Source: Sphingobium sp. Z007
GTDB lineage: Bacteria > Pseudomonadota > Alphaproteobacteria > Sphingomonadales > Sphingomonadaceae
Direction of reading: 5' to 3'
NCBI RefSeq assembly: GCF_900013425.1
Contig: NZ_FBXK01000005.1
Coordinates: forward strand, 1,984,001 to 2,048,000
DNA length: 64,000 nt
Under the pieces are notes generated by a model, which was not told the DNA's origin, did not search any database, and saw only the letters and a program-made list of their open reading frames with translations. Positions within the stretch are counted from its first letter, which is position 1. Each line of letters starts with the position of its first letter. The position numbers and the translations under genes were made by a program. This document shows positions 35,555 through 44,650 of this stretch, piece by piece.

Positions 35555-36004
35555 ATGGCGCGCGCACTTTCATCAGAGACGTTGCATGCAACGAGCGTGG
35601 CCATTGATGGCCGTGTCGTCCTGCTGCGCGGACCAAGCGGCAGCGGCAAGTCCGACTTGGCGCTGCGCCTGATCGATCGCGGCGGCGCCTTGGTCAGCGA
35701 CGATTATACATTGGTGAAGCGCGTCGAGGGACGCCTCATCGCCACCGCGCCGGACACGATCCGGGGCAGGATGGAGGTGCGCGGCATCGGCATCGTCGCC
35801 ATGGCTGCGCTGTCCGATGCGCCGGTCGCGCTCATCGCCGACCTGTTCGACCCGGTCGACCGCATGCCGCTGGAACCGGTCCATCGCAATGTCGCGGGTA
35901 TCGATGTGCCGGTGGTGAAGATTTCCCCCTTCGAAGCCTCCGCCCCGATCAAGGTCGAACTGGCGTTGAAAGCGCTCGGCCTGCCGGCCCCCGATCCGTC
36001 ATGA
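35555..36004 (+). CDS. hprK: short HPr kinase/phosphorylase
   Basis: A 149-residue alphaproteobacterial HprK that retains only the catalytic half of the Gram-positive enzyme. Walker A GPSGSGKS is at 26-33, LVSDDYTLV follows, and the signature MEVRGIGIV is present. It phosphorylates or dephosphorylates HPr on serine. The last bases overlap rapZ by ATGA, so translation is coupled. Its substrate, HPr, is two genes further along. Confidence 0.94.
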   Translation: MARALSSETLHATSVAIDGRVVLLRGPSGSGKSDLALRLIDRGGALVSDDYTLVKRVEGRLIATAPDTIRGRMEVRGIGIVAMAALSDAPVALIADLFDPVDRMPLEPVHRNVAGIDVPVVKISPFEASAPIKVELALKALGLPAPDPS

Positions 36005-36933
36005 CCACCCCCAAGACCATCCTCCTGCTGTCGGGCCTGTCGGGCGCGGGCAAGACGACCGCGCTCAAGACGTTGGAGGATATGGGATGGGAAGTGGTGG
36101 ACAATCTCCCCCTCGTCCTGCTCGACCGGCTGCTCGACACGCCCCTGCCCGCGGGCCATGCCGGCGCGGACGAGCGGCCACTGGCGCTGGGCATTGATGC
36201 GCGCACCCGCGACTTCGACGCCAACGCCATTGTCCAGCGGATCAAGGCGATGCGTGAACGCCATGGCCATGACATCGAAACCCTGTTCCTCGACTGCTCC
36301 GGCACCGAACTGGAGCGCCGCTTCGCCGAAACCCGCCGCCGCCATCCTCTGGCGCTCGATCGCCCGGCCGCCGATGGCATCGCCCGCGAACGCGAATTGA
36401 CCGAACCGCTGCGCCGCTGGGCAACGCAGGTGATCGACACCACCGGCTTCACCAGCAATTCGCTACAGCAGGAAATTCGCAGCCGCTTCTCGCGCGAGCG
36501 GCTGTCCGACCCGGTCCTGACCATTCTGTCCTTCGGTTTTTCCCGCGGCGTGCCGCGCAACGCCGACCTGATGTTCGACATGCGCTTCCTGCGCAATCCG
36601 CACTGGGACGCAGACCTCCGTCCCAAGACCGGGCAAGACCCGCAGGTGGCCGCCTATATCCAGGCAGATCCCGCTTATGAGGACGCGGTGGGCAAGATCG
36701 AGGATCTGCTCGCCACTCTGCTGCCGCGCTATTCGGAGGGCGGGAAAGCCTATATCACCGTGGCGTTCGGCTGCACCGGGGGCAAGCACCGTTCCGTTCA
36801 TGTTGCAGAACGTGTCGCGAACTACTTGCAAGATGCGGGTTTTTCGCCCACCATCTTGCACCGCAATATTGAATCGACGCCCCAGAATAGTCTGGAGAAG
36901 CGCCGTCCGGGAGGCCCGAAAGCAATATCATGA
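36001..36933 (+). CDS. rapZ: RNase adapter protein RapZ
   Basis: A 310-residue nucleotide-binding protein. N-terminal P-loop LLSGLSGAGKTTAL with LEDMGWEVVDNLP, and a C-terminal domain ending in FGCTGGKHRSVHVAE, both typical of RapZ (YvcJ). In enterobacteria RapZ guides RNase E to the GlmZ small RNA; in Alphaproteobacteria the target is less clear. It is located between hprK and the EIIA gene, a conserved arrangement that ties it to the PTS relay. Confidence 0.95.
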   Translation: MTTPKTILLLSGLSGAGKTTALKTLEDMGWEVVDNLPLVLLDRLLDTPLPAGHAGADERPLALGIDARTRDFDANAIVQRIKAMRERHGHDIETLFLDCSGTELERRFAETRRRHPLALDRPAADGIARERELTEPLRRWATQVIDTTGFTSNSLQQEIRSRFSRERLSDPVLTILSFGFSRGVPRNADLMFDMRFLRNPHWDADLRPKTGQDPQVAAYIQADPAYEDAVGKIEDLLATLLPRYSEGGKAYITVAFGCTGGKHRSVHVAERVANYLQDAGFSPTILHRNIESTPQNSLEKRRPGGPKAIS

Positions 36934-36955
36934 AGCAGGTGGGCCGCAAAAGCAC

Positions 36956-37360
36956 ATGATCGGACTCGTACTCGTCACCCATGGGTCGCTCGCGACCGAA
37001 TTTGTCGTGGCCATGGAGCATGTGGTCGGCCCCCAGCAGCAGATCGAAACGATCTGCATCGGGCCGGAAGACGACATGGAATTGCGCCGCGCCGACATCG
37101 CGACGGCGGTCGCGCGCGTCAATGACGGATCGGGCGTCATCCTGCTGACCGACCTGTTCGGCGGCACGCCCTCCAACCTTGCCATCTCGCTGCTCAAGGC
37201 CGGCGAGATCGAAGTGATCGCGGGCATCAACCTGCCCATGCTCATCCGCCTGGAAAGCGCGCGCAAGGTCATGGACGTGCGCGCCGCGGTTGCCGCCGCG
37301 CGCGAAGCCGGGCAGAAATATATTAGCGTCGCGTCGGAACTGTTGGGCAGCACCCTATGA
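36956..37360 (+). CDS. PTS EIIA domain, mannose type
   Basis: A 134-residue EIIA(Man) protein. The phosphorylated histidine is His9 in VLVTHGSLA, and LLTDLFGGTPSNLA is the family's central signature. No EIIB, EIIC or EIID genes are nearby, so it probably ends a regulatory phosphate chain rather than driving sugar import. ATG 36956 was chosen because the family begins MIGLVLVTHG; the frame upstream is unrelated. It overlaps the HPr gene by 4 bases. Confidence 0.94.
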   Translation: MIGLVLVTHGSLATEFVVAMEHVVGPQQQIETICIGPEDDMELRRADIATAVARVNDGSGVILLTDLFGGTPSNLAISLLKAGEIEVIAGINLPMLIRLESARKVMDVRAAVAAAREAGQKYISVASELLGSTL

Positions 37361-37629
37361 ATGAAATCAGCCAGGAAGTCCGTATCAGCAACAAGCGCGG
37401 CCTTCATGCTCGCGCCAGCGCCAAATTCGTGACCCTGGCCAGCGGCCTGCCCGCCGACATCCTGGTCAGCAAGGATGGCAACCATGTCACCGGCACGTCG
37501 ATCATGGGCCTGATGATGCTGGGTGCCGCCATGGGCGACAGCATCACCATCAAGGCGACCGGCCCCGAAGCGGCCGATTCGCTGGGCAAATTAGTTACCC
37601 TGGTCGAGGACAAGTTCGGCGAGGAATGA
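37357..37629 (+). CDS. ptsH: phosphocarrier protein HPr
   Basis: A 90-residue HPr. The active His17 is in NKRGLHARAS and the regulatory Ser48 is in GTSIMGLMML. His is phosphorylated by PtsP and Ser by HprK. It completes the overlapping run hprK-rapZ-EIIA-HPr downstream of chvI-chvG. Confidence 0.95.
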   Translation: MNEISQEVRISNKRGLHARASAKFVTLASGLPADILVSKDGNHVTGTSIMGLMMLGAAMGDSITIKATGPEAADSLGKLVTLVEDKFGEE

Positions 37630-37660
37630 TCGCCATATAATATAGTCGATAGCGCAAACC

Positions 37661-37740
37661 GTTCCCCCGGCGTAGGCCGGGTTACAGGGCTCCTAGATGC
37701 AACGCCCGCGCCTTATGCACCCCGGCCGACGCCGGGGAAC
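37661..37740. repeat. two GTTCCCC-family palindromes after HPr
   Basis: GTTCCCCCGGCGTAGGCCGGGTTAC at the left and ACCCCGGCCGACGCCGGGGAAC at the right are hairpin units of the same type as the one at 16.5 kb, in inverted orientation to each other. They fill most of the gap between the convergent HPr and AI-2E genes. Confidence 0.65.
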
Positions 37741-37787
37741 ATTATGTTTCGAACTTAAGAGGTCTGATCCCGGCTAACCGGCCGCCA

Positions 37788-38867
37788 TCAGCCCACAATC
37801 TCGCCTTCCCGACGCATCTGGGTAAAGATGTTCCACGTCGCGATGAACAGCGCGGCGATCACCGGCCCGATCACGATGCCGTTGAAACCGAACAGCTCGA
37901 TCCCGCCCAGGGTAGAAATCAGCACGACATAATCGGGAATGCGCGTATCGCGGCCGACCAATATCGGGCGCAGCACATTGTCGACCGACCCGATGATGAG
38001 CGCACCACTGACGACAACCACGACCCCCTGCCAGATGGCGCCGGTTGCGAACAGATAGAGCGCCACCGGCCCCCACACGATCGCCGCGCCGATCGCGGGC
38101 AACAGCGAGAAAGCGCCCATCAGCACGCCCCACAGCAGCGCACCCTGGATACCCACCGCCCAGAAAATGAGACCGCCCAGCACGCCCTGCACGATGGCCA
38201 CGACCAGGCTGCCCTTCACTGTCGCACGTATGACGACAACGAAGCGGGTAAGCAACGCCTCGCGCTGATGCGGACGCAGCGGCGCCGCCTCGGCGAAGCG
38301 CTGGGACAGTCGCTCACCGTCGCGGAGGAGAAAGAAGGACAGATACAGCATCACGCCCAGCGCAATGATGAAGCTGAATGCGCCCTGCCCGATCAACAGT
38401 GCCTGCCCCGCCCAGGTGCGGAAACTGCTGGTCAGGCCGCGCGTCACGGTAATGCGCGCCGCGTCGAAATTGCTAAGGCCAAAGCGCCGCAACATGCCAT
38501 GCGCCCATTCGGGCAGCGCCGCCTGCATCTGTGCGAACATGCGCGCGAAATCGATCTGGCCCGACTGGATTTGCGCATAGACATGCGCCGCCTCCGTAAT
38601 CAGAGCGCTGACCAGCAGGATCGCAGGAATGATGACGATCGCGATGATGAGCAGCAGAGTGATGAGCGCCGCACTGTTGCGCCGGCCCGGCATCCGGGCC
38701 GCAATGCGCTGCTGAATCGGCCAGAACAGCACCGCGACGATCACGCCCCACAGCACCGCGGCGAAAAAGGGTTCCAGCACCGCGGCGAAGGCGATGGAAA
38801 CGAGAATGACAAGGCTGAGGAAGAAACCGTCCTCCAACTTGTAGCTACGGGACGGCGGTATGGTCAT
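37788..38867 (-). CDS. AI-2E family transporter
   Basis: A 359-residue integral membrane protein of the TqsA/PerM (AI-2E exporter) family. Several helices in two groups: FFLSLVILVSIAFAAVLEPFFAAVLWGVIVAVLF at the N-terminus, a soluble-looking helical stretch around residues 75-140, and late helices with VGGLIFWAVGIQGALLWGVLMGAFSLLPAIGAAIVWGP (key LLPAIGA) and LVGRDTRIPDYVVLISTLGG. The substrate is rarely AI-2 in practice. It is alone on the minus strand between two plus-strand genes. Confidence 0.9.
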   Translation of the reverse strand: MTIPPSRSYKLEDGFFLSLVILVSIAFAAVLEPFFAAVLWGVIVAVLFWPIQQRIAARMPGRRNSAALITLLLIIAIVIIPAILLVSALITEAAHVYAQIQSGQIDFARMFAQMQAALPEWAHGMLRRFGLSNFDAARITVTRGLTSSFRTWAGQALLIGQGAFSFIIALGVMLYLSFFLLRDGERLSQRFAEAAPLRPHQREALLTRFVVVIRATVKGSLVVAIVQGVLGGLIFWAVGIQGALLWGVLMGAFSLLPAIGAAIVWGPVALYLFATGAIWQGVVVVVSGALIIGSVDNVLRPILVGRDTRIPDYVVLISTLGGIELFGFNGIVIGPVIAALFIATWNIFTQMRREGEIVG

Positions 38868-39025
38868 GATTTCCCCCTAGGCAAGAACGGGTGCGAAATC
38901 CATGGGGATCGTTGCGGTTCCATCATGGATGGCAATGTCGATTTGTCCCGGCGCAAAGCCCGCTGTCTTTTTCCACCGCCCGCCGCTAGAGAATCGAACG
39001 CATTCATGAAGGGACCAGCACAGAC

Positions 39026-39826
39026 GTGGCACGCGAGATCACCGGATTTTCCAACCCGCTGGTGAAGCGCGTCCGCAGTTTGCGCGAGAAAAAACATCGC
39101 AAGGCCGAAGGGCTGTTCCTGGCCGAAGGGCTGCGCATCCTGACCGAAGCGCGCGAACAAGGCGTGCTGCCCGAAATGCTGTTCTACGCCGGATCGACGC
39201 ATCCGCTGGCGCTGGACCTGATCGACGCGATGGAGGCGATCGGCGGCGACGTCATCGAAACCACGCCCGACATATTGTCCAAGATCAGCGGCAAGGACAA
39301 TGCCCAGGCCGTGGTCGGCGTCTATCGCGACCGCCTTACCCCGCTCGACAGGCTGGACCGCAGCACCGCCGACATCTGGATCGTCGCGCAATCGTTGCGC
39401 GATCCCGGCAACCTTGGCACCATATTGCGCACCGGCGACGCCGTGGGCGCGGGCGGCCTCATCCTCATCGACGATTGCGTCGATCCCTTCTCGGTCGAAT
39501 CGGTCCGCGCCTCCATGGGCGCGCTCTTTACCCAATCGATTACCCAGGCGCGCTGGGGCGAATTCATGCACTGGCTGCGCCAGGGACCGGGCGAACTGAT
39601 CGGCACCAGCCTCAAAGCCACACAGGATTATCAGGAACCGCGCTATGCCAGTCCCAGCTTCCTGTTGGTCGGCAACGAAGCGCAGGGCTTGCCGGAAAGC
39701 TACGAAGCCGAATGCGACCAGCTGGTCAAGATGCCGATGCTGGGCAAGGCGGACAGCCTGAACGCCGCGGTGGCGACGGCGGTCATGGCCTATGAATTGC
39801 TGAACCAGAAACGACGGCGCGGATAG
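39026..39826 (+). CDS. TrmH/SpoU-family RNA 2'-O-methyltransferase
   Basis: A 266-residue SPOUT enzyme. An N-terminal substrate-binding part (NPLVKRVRSLREKKHRKAEGLFLAEGLRI, key EGLFLAEG) precedes the knotted domain with VAQSLRDPGNLGTILRTGDA, IDDCVDPFS, and LLVGNEAQGLP...KMPMLGKADSLNAAVATAVMAYE. This arrangement is typical of rRNA methylases such as RlmB-like proteins. The start is a GTG at 39026. Confidence 0.93.
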   Translation: MAREITGFSNPLVKRVRSLREKKHRKAEGLFLAEGLRILTEAREQGVLPEMLFYAGSTHPLALDLIDAMEAIGGDVIETTPDILSKISGKDNAQAVVGVYRDRLTPLDRLDRSTADIWIVAQSLRDPGNLGTILRTGDAVGAGGLILIDDCVDPFSVESVRASMGALFTQSITQARWGEFMHWLRQGPGELIGTSLKATQDYQEPRYASPSFLLVGNEAQGLPESYEAECDQLVKMPMLGKADSLNAAVATAVMAYELLNQKRRRG

Positions 39827-39833
39827 AAGGGCG

Positions 39834-39905
39834 TGCCCGGCGAAGGCCGCAGTCCAATTCCCATGTCATATCTGGTCCCCGGCCTTCGCTGGGGAACATG
39901 GGGTC
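39834..39905. repeat. GTTCCCC-family repeat before the MFS gene
   Basis: GCCCGGCGAAGGCC and, 40 bases later, GTCCCCGGCCTTCGCTGGGGAAC are inverted relatives of the palindromes at 16.5 and 37.7 kb. The right copy has one mismatch in its stem (CGCTGGGG). Confidence 0.6.
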
Positions 39906-39936
39906 AAAAACGGTTAGTGCGGGGCAGGGCGAAAAG

Positions 39937-41220
39937 ATGACAACGACAAGCGGCTTAGGCGAAATGTGGCGGCACAAACGCGTGCTCTCGGCCAGCCTGA
40001 TCGGCACGGCGGTCGAATTTTACGACTTCTACATCTACGCCACCGCCGCCAGCCTGATCTTCCCCTCGCTCTTCTTCCCCTCCTCTTCGTCCTCGGCGCA
40101 ACTGATGGCCTCCTATGGCAGCCTCGCCCTTGCCTTCTTCGCCCGGCCCGTCGGCGCGGCGGTCTTCGGCCATTATGGCGACCGCATCGGGCGCAAGGCG
40201 ACGCTGGTCGCCTCGCTGATGCTGATGGGCGGCTGTACCCTGCTGATCGGCTTCCTGCCGACCTATCAGATGATCGGCTATTGGGCGCCGCTGATCCTGT
40301 GTCTGCTGCGCTTCGGCCAGGGTTTTGGCCTGGGCGGCGAATGGGGCGGCGCGGCCTTGCTGGCGGTGGAAAATGCCCCGCCCGGCTGGCGCGCGCGCTT
40401 TGGCATGTTCCCGCAACTGGGCGCACCGGTCGGCTTCATCGCCGCCAACGGCCTGTTCCTGATCCTCGGCGCTTTCCTGACCGACCAAGATTTCTTCGCC
40501 TGGGGCTGGCGCCTACCCTTCCTGGGCAGCGCGGTGCTGGTGATATTGGGCCTCTGGGTCCGCCTGAAACTCACCGAAACGCCGGAATTCGCCGCCGCGC
40601 AGAAGGAAACCCCACCGCCCGCCGTGCCGCTGGCCACCCTCCTCTCCTCACATCTTGGCGCAGCGATCGCGGGCACTTTCGCCTGCGCCGCCTGCTTCGC
40701 GGTCTATTATATCGCGACCGCCTTCGCGCTTGGCTACGGCACCACCGCGCTCAGGATCGACCGCGAAGTCTTCCTCGCCATCCAACTCGGCGCAATCATG
40801 TTCATGGCGGTCAGCATCATCCTGGCGGGTTGGTGGGCGGATCGCACCACGCCGACCACCGCGCTCGCCTGGGGCTGCGCCGGCACGGTGCTGATGGGCC
40901 TTGTCTTCGGGCCGCTGATCGGCACCGGGGCGCTGCTGCCGATCTTCGTGGCGCTCAGCCTCGCCTTGTTCGTCATGGGCTTCATCTACGGCCCGCTGGG
41001 CGCTTACCTCCCCGCTCTCTTCCCGATCCAGCTCCGCTATACCGGCGCGTCCTTCGCCTTCAACCTGGGTGGCATCATCGGCGGCGCGCTCGCCCCGATC
41101 GTCGCCACCTGGCTGATCGGCGCGCAGGGCGTCGGTCTCGTCGGCCTCTATATGTCGGCGGCCGCGCTCATCAGCTTGGGCGGCCTATGGTTGACCAGCC
41201 GGATGCCCGCGATCAGATAG
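39937..41220 (+). CDS. MFS transporter, metabolite:H+ symporter type
   Basis: A 427-residue, 12-helix carrier of the MHS branch (ShiA/ProP/KgtP relatives). VEFYDFYIYATAASLIFP at helix 1, GHYGDRIGRKATLVASL in loop 2-3, and RFGQGFGLGGEWGGAALLA in helix 4 are diagnostic. Substrates are usually small organic acids or betaines; none is indicated by neighbours. ATG 39937 is preferred over ATG 39898 because the family motif begins soon after. Its end overlaps the convergent GNAT gene by 8 bases. Confidence 0.9.
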   Translation: MTTTSGLGEMWRHKRVLSASLIGTAVEFYDFYIYATAASLIFPSLFFPSSSSSAQLMASYGSLALAFFARPVGAAVFGHYGDRIGRKATLVASLMLMGGCTLLIGFLPTYQMIGYWAPLILCLLRFGQGFGLGGEWGGAALLAVENAPPGWRARFGMFPQLGAPVGFIAANGLFLILGAFLTDQDFFAWGWRLPFLGSAVLVILGLWVRLKLTETPEFAAAQKETPPPAVPLATLLSSHLGAAIAGTFACAACFAVYYIATAFALGYGTTALRIDREVFLAIQLGAIMFMAVSIILAGWWADRTTPTTALAWGCAGTVLMGLVFGPLIGTGALLPIFVALSLALFVMGFIYGPLGAYLPALFPIQLRYTGASFAFNLGGIIGGALAPIVATWLIGAQGVGLVGLYMSAAALISLGGLWLTSRMPAIR

Positions 41221-41728
41221 CCTTGCGCATCAGCAGCATCGGCACGCCGCTATCCTCGAACGGCCGCACGTCTTCGAACCCGAAGCTGCGATAAAGCGGC
41301 ACGCCCGCCATCGTCCCCGACAGTTCGAGCGCCCCAAAGCCCTCCGCCCGCGCCGCCGCCTCGCACAGCGACAGGATCAGCGTGCCCACGCCTTTGCGGA
41401 CATGATCGGGATGCGTATACATCGCCCGCACCCGCGCCGCCTCGGTCGCCGGATCGAGCAGCCGATCGTCCCGCCCCGCGCTATGGTTGCCGCCATAGGC
41501 CGTGGCCCTTCGGCTCCACCCGCCGCACCCGGCGATGGCGCCCGCATCCTCAATCACGAAATAGGTGCCGTCGGCGATCAGCCGACTGTCCAGACCCATG
41601 AAAGCGTGGCTGGCCGCCACCTGATCGGGCGTCAGATACGCCGATTGCAGATGTTCGATGGCGCGGGTCATCAGCGCCGACAGGCGCGGTTCGTCGGCCA
41701 TGGTGGCAAGGCGATGGGTCAGAGGCAT
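41213..41728 (-). CDS. GNAT-family N-acetyltransferase
   Basis: A 171-residue acetyltransferase. The acetyl-CoA loop is RAMYTHPDHVRKGVGTLILSLCEAAARAEGF (key HVRKGVGT), and MAGVPLYRSFGFEDV is the C-terminal signature. The target is unknown. ATG 41728 is the family start; the longer frame upstream runs through the terminator of the TonB receptor. Confidence 0.87.
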   Translation of the reverse strand: MPLTHRLATMADEPRLSALMTRAIEHLQSAYLTPDQVAASHAFMGLDSRLIADGTYFVIEDAGAIAGCGGWSRRATAYGGNHSAGRDDRLLDPATEAARVRAMYTHPDHVRKGVGTLILSLCEAAARAEGFGALELSGTMAGVPLYRSFGFEDVRPFEDSGVPMLLMRKAI

Positions 41729-41744
41729 AGTATGTCCTGCAACG

Positions 41745-41774
41745 AAAACGGCCGATCCTGCAAGGGACCGGCCG
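41745..41774 (-). terminator. terminator of the TonB-dependent receptor
   Basis: CGGCCGGTCC pairs with GGATCGGCCG (one mismatch) around a 6-base loop, followed by TTTTCG on the minus strand. Confidence 0.75.
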
Positions 41775-41798
41775 CTCGTCGTCGCTGTTATGCAAAGG

Positions 41799-44552
41799 TC
41801 AGAATTTGAAGCCGACCTTGCCGTACCAGAAACCGCCGTTGAAGCCGAACGGCGACACGTCGGGATAGATGTCACCGGTGAAGCGACCACCGGTCGAGGC
41901 ATAGACCGGGCCCAACGTCCCCTTGGTGTTGGAATATTTGTCGGGATAGTTGCTGAACAGGTTCTGCACGCCCACGCTGAGGGTGAAATTGTCGTTCACC
42001 TCATAGCTGGTTTCAAAGTCGAACACGAACTCGCTGCCGAAGGTCTGCGACACCGGGCCGTCATCTGTCTGGGTATATTTGCCATACCAGTTCATCCGCG
42101 CCAGCACGGAGAAGGGACCGCTGTTCCAATTCTCGGTCAGGATGACGCGGGTCTTGGGCAGGGTCTTTTCGAGCTGGGCGACGCGGACATCGGATACGAT
42201 GTCGCGATTGCGCGCGATGACCTTGGTCTTGTTATAGTTGAACGCCAGCGTGGTGTTGAAACTGCCCATAGTGTCGGTGGCAAAGCGATAGCTGCCGACG
42301 ACATCGATACCCTGCGTCCGCGTGTCGAAGGCATTGGTCAGGAACTGCACTTCGTTGACGGTCGCATAGTTGGCCAGACCCAGCGATTGGAGCGTAGGCC
42401 GCTGCGCATTGGTGATTTCAAACGTGCCGGACGTGCCGATCCGGTCCTTCACCTTGATATTATAATAGTCGATCGACAGCGTGAAGCCGGGTGCAGGCGT
42501 GAACACGGTGCCGAGCGAGAAGCTGACCGACTCTTCGGGCTTCAACGGCGTCGCGCCCAGGAAGGCCGCGACCGGGCTGGTGACCGGCAACGTCATCGAT
42601 TCGATCGCATTGGGATTGCCGGGGTTGAAGCCGGTCGCGATGCTGCTGCTGTTGACCTGACCCGGCGTCGGGGCGCGGAAGCCGGTCGCCACCGTGCCGC
42701 GCAGCGCGACGATGTCGGGAACGACGGCGTAGCGGGCGGAGAATTTGCCGGTGGTGGAATTGCCGAAGTCGGACAGATGCTCATAGCGGCCAGCGATGCC
42801 GAAGGAGAGCTGTTCGGTAATATCTCCTTCGATGTCGATATAAATACCCTTGGAATTGCGGCTGCTTTCGCCTGCAATCGATGGGCCGTATCCGGGAAAT
42901 CCGTTGGCGCCGACCGGCTGGGCAGTGCCCAGCTGCTCATATTGATAGTTACCCGGTCCCACCGGCAGCGCGCTGTTGAAAGCGGTATTGAGCCTATCTG
43001 TGAATACCGGCGTACCGTCCTGATGGAAGACCAGATTCCCGGTATATTGCCCGATCGCATAGGACGCCGCGTCGCCCAAGCCCAGTTCATAGGATTCGCG
43101 GAAATACTGGCCGCCAAAGGCGATGGTGATGGGGCTTGCAAAACCGACTTCCCATGGATAGCTGAAGTCCGCATTGACCAGCGTTTCACGCTGTTCCAGC
43201 TTGCCCAGATAGAATTCGGTGGGCGACGTGATGCCCAGCGACGGGTTCATCGTGCCGTTCATCGTATAACGCAGCGTCGACTGGCCATAGCTGCCGGAAA
43301 TGTCATAGTTCAGGCCAAAACCCAATTTGCCCTTGTAACCCACCGTACCGGAAATATCGTCGATCTTGCCGAAGAAAATCGGCGTGAAGCCGCCGGGATA
43401 GACGCAGCTCCAATTCTGGACCAGAGGGTCGGAGCAGGTCGCGACCTTCGTATAATCGCGCACGACCGATCCCGCGCGCGCGTGAATGGCGGATACCTCA
43501 TAATCGTTAGGCGCATAGACATTGCCGCCCGCGGCACCGCTCTGAACGCCGGGCAAACTGTTATCGAAATCGGTGAAAATGTCGCTGAATATACCGTTCT
43601 TGCCGAAGCTGTTACCTTCGATATCGACGCCCGCGGTATCGACCGACTGGCGATAGTTGAAGCTTTCCTCCTGGAAGCTGTGGCCGTAATTGCCGAAGAA
43701 ATAGACGCTGCTGTCATCGCCCAGGTCGAACCCGCCATTGACGAAGAAGCGGTAGGATTCCATCGCCGGATTGCCGTAGCGCTGCGCTAGCTTGGGCACG
43801 CCGATATTGGGCTGCTCCTGCGCCAGCAGCGCCGCGCCCGCGCGGGTCACGCCGCGGCTGGTCTTGGCCGCATTCACATATTCGCCGCTGATGTTGATGA
43901 AGCCGCTGTCGCCCAGCTTGAACCCGCCATTCAGCGCCAACTGATAGTCTTCGCCATCGCCGCGATAAAATTGGCCGTAGCGGGCATAGCCCGAAATGCC
44001 GTCCGTATCGTCGCGCAGGGTCATGTTGATGACCCCGGCGATGGCGTCCGACCCATATTGCGCCGATGCGCCGTCGCGCAGCACTTCGACCGCGCGGACC
44101 GCAATGGCGGGCACCTGCGCCAAGTCGGCGGAATGGGCGCCGGCCGACTGGGCGTTCGCGCCGATCTGGACCAGCGCGGAACGATGCATCCGCTTGCCGT
44201 TGATGAGGACCAACGTCTGGTCGGGCGCCAGACCGCGCAGGTTGGGCGGACGGACGAACGAGGAGCCGTCGCCAATGGCGTAGCGCGCGACCGAGAAGGA
44301 AGGAACGAGGTTCTGGATCACCTGGTTCATGTCGGCCGTGCCCTGCTTTTGCAGTTCAACCCCCGAATAAACGTCGATCGGCGTGGGCGATTCCGCCACG
44401 GTGCGATCGGTACGGCGGGTGCCGGTCACGATGATGGTCTGGCCCGGTTCGGCGGCAGCCGCCTGTGGCGGCGCGTCCTGCGCAAGAACAGGCATGGAAT
44501 AGCAAAGAGCGACAGCAATGGCGCTGCGCGAAATCAGACCCTTATACTTCAT
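41799..44552 (-). CDS. TonB-dependent outer-membrane receptor
   Basis: A 917-residue receptor. Signal peptide about 1-24 (ISRSAIAVALCYSMPVLAQ), a TonB-box-like early region (ETIIVTGTRR-type: QTIIVTGTRRTDR), the plug domain with NLRGLAPDQTLVLINGKRMH and VEVLRDGASAQYGSDAIAGVINM, then a 22-strand barrel ending in the terminal Phe (KVGFKF) required by the BAM machinery. This subclass (LRGL...LVLINGKR) is abundant in sphingomonads, usually with unknown ligands. No periplasmic or inner-membrane transport partner is adjacent. ATG 44552 is preferred over TTG 44555. Confidence 0.95.
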   Translation of the reverse strand: MKYKGLISRSAIAVALCYSMPVLAQDAPPQAAAAEPGQTIIVTGTRRTDRTVAESPTPIDVYSGVELQKQGTADMNQVIQNLVPSFSVARYAIGDGSSFVRPPNLRGLAPDQTLVLINGKRMHRSALVQIGANAQSAGAHSADLAQVPAIAVRAVEVLRDGASAQYGSDAIAGVINMTLRDDTDGISGYARYGQFYRGDGEDYQLALNGGFKLGDSGFINISGEYVNAAKTSRGVTRAGAALLAQEQPNIGVPKLAQRYGNPAMESYRFFVNGGFDLGDDSSVYFFGNYGHSFQEESFNYRQSVDTAGVDIEGNSFGKNGIFSDIFTDFDNSLPGVQSGAAGGNVYAPNDYEVSAIHARAGSVVRDYTKVATCSDPLVQNWSCVYPGGFTPIFFGKIDDISGTVGYKGKLGFGLNYDISGSYGQSTLRYTMNGTMNPSLGITSPTEFYLGKLEQRETLVNADFSYPWEVGFASPITIAFGGQYFRESYELGLGDAASYAIGQYTGNLVFHQDGTPVFTDRLNTAFNSALPVGPGNYQYEQLGTAQPVGANGFPGYGPSIAGESSRNSKGIYIDIEGDITEQLSFGIAGRYEHLSDFGNSTTGKFSARYAVVPDIVALRGTVATGFRAPTPGQVNSSSIATGFNPGNPNAIESMTLPVTSPVAAFLGATPLKPEESVSFSLGTVFTPAPGFTLSIDYYNIKVKDRIGTSGTFEITNAQRPTLQSLGLANYATVNEVQFLTNAFDTRTQGIDVVGSYRFATDTMGSFNTTLAFNYNKTKVIARNRDIVSDVRVAQLEKTLPKTRVILTENWNSGPFSVLARMNWYGKYTQTDDGPVSQTFGSEFVFDFETSYEVNDNFTLSVGVQNLFSNYPDKYSNTKGTLGPVYASTGGRFTGDIYPDVSPFGFNGGFWYGKVGFKF

Positions 44553-44650
44553 CAAAAAAGCCCCCTATTTCTCTTTTACAGAGGCCTTTTCGACATCCCT
44601 ACCCTATTTTTATTTTCAACGTCATGAAGTCACAAAATTCCCCGACCGAA

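Noticed and set aside
41658..43790. 710-codon open frame opposite the TonB receptor
   Set aside because: It is exactly antisense to a clear receptor gene, has no recognisable domain and is rich in Arg, Ala and Asp as expected for a GC-rich shadow frame.
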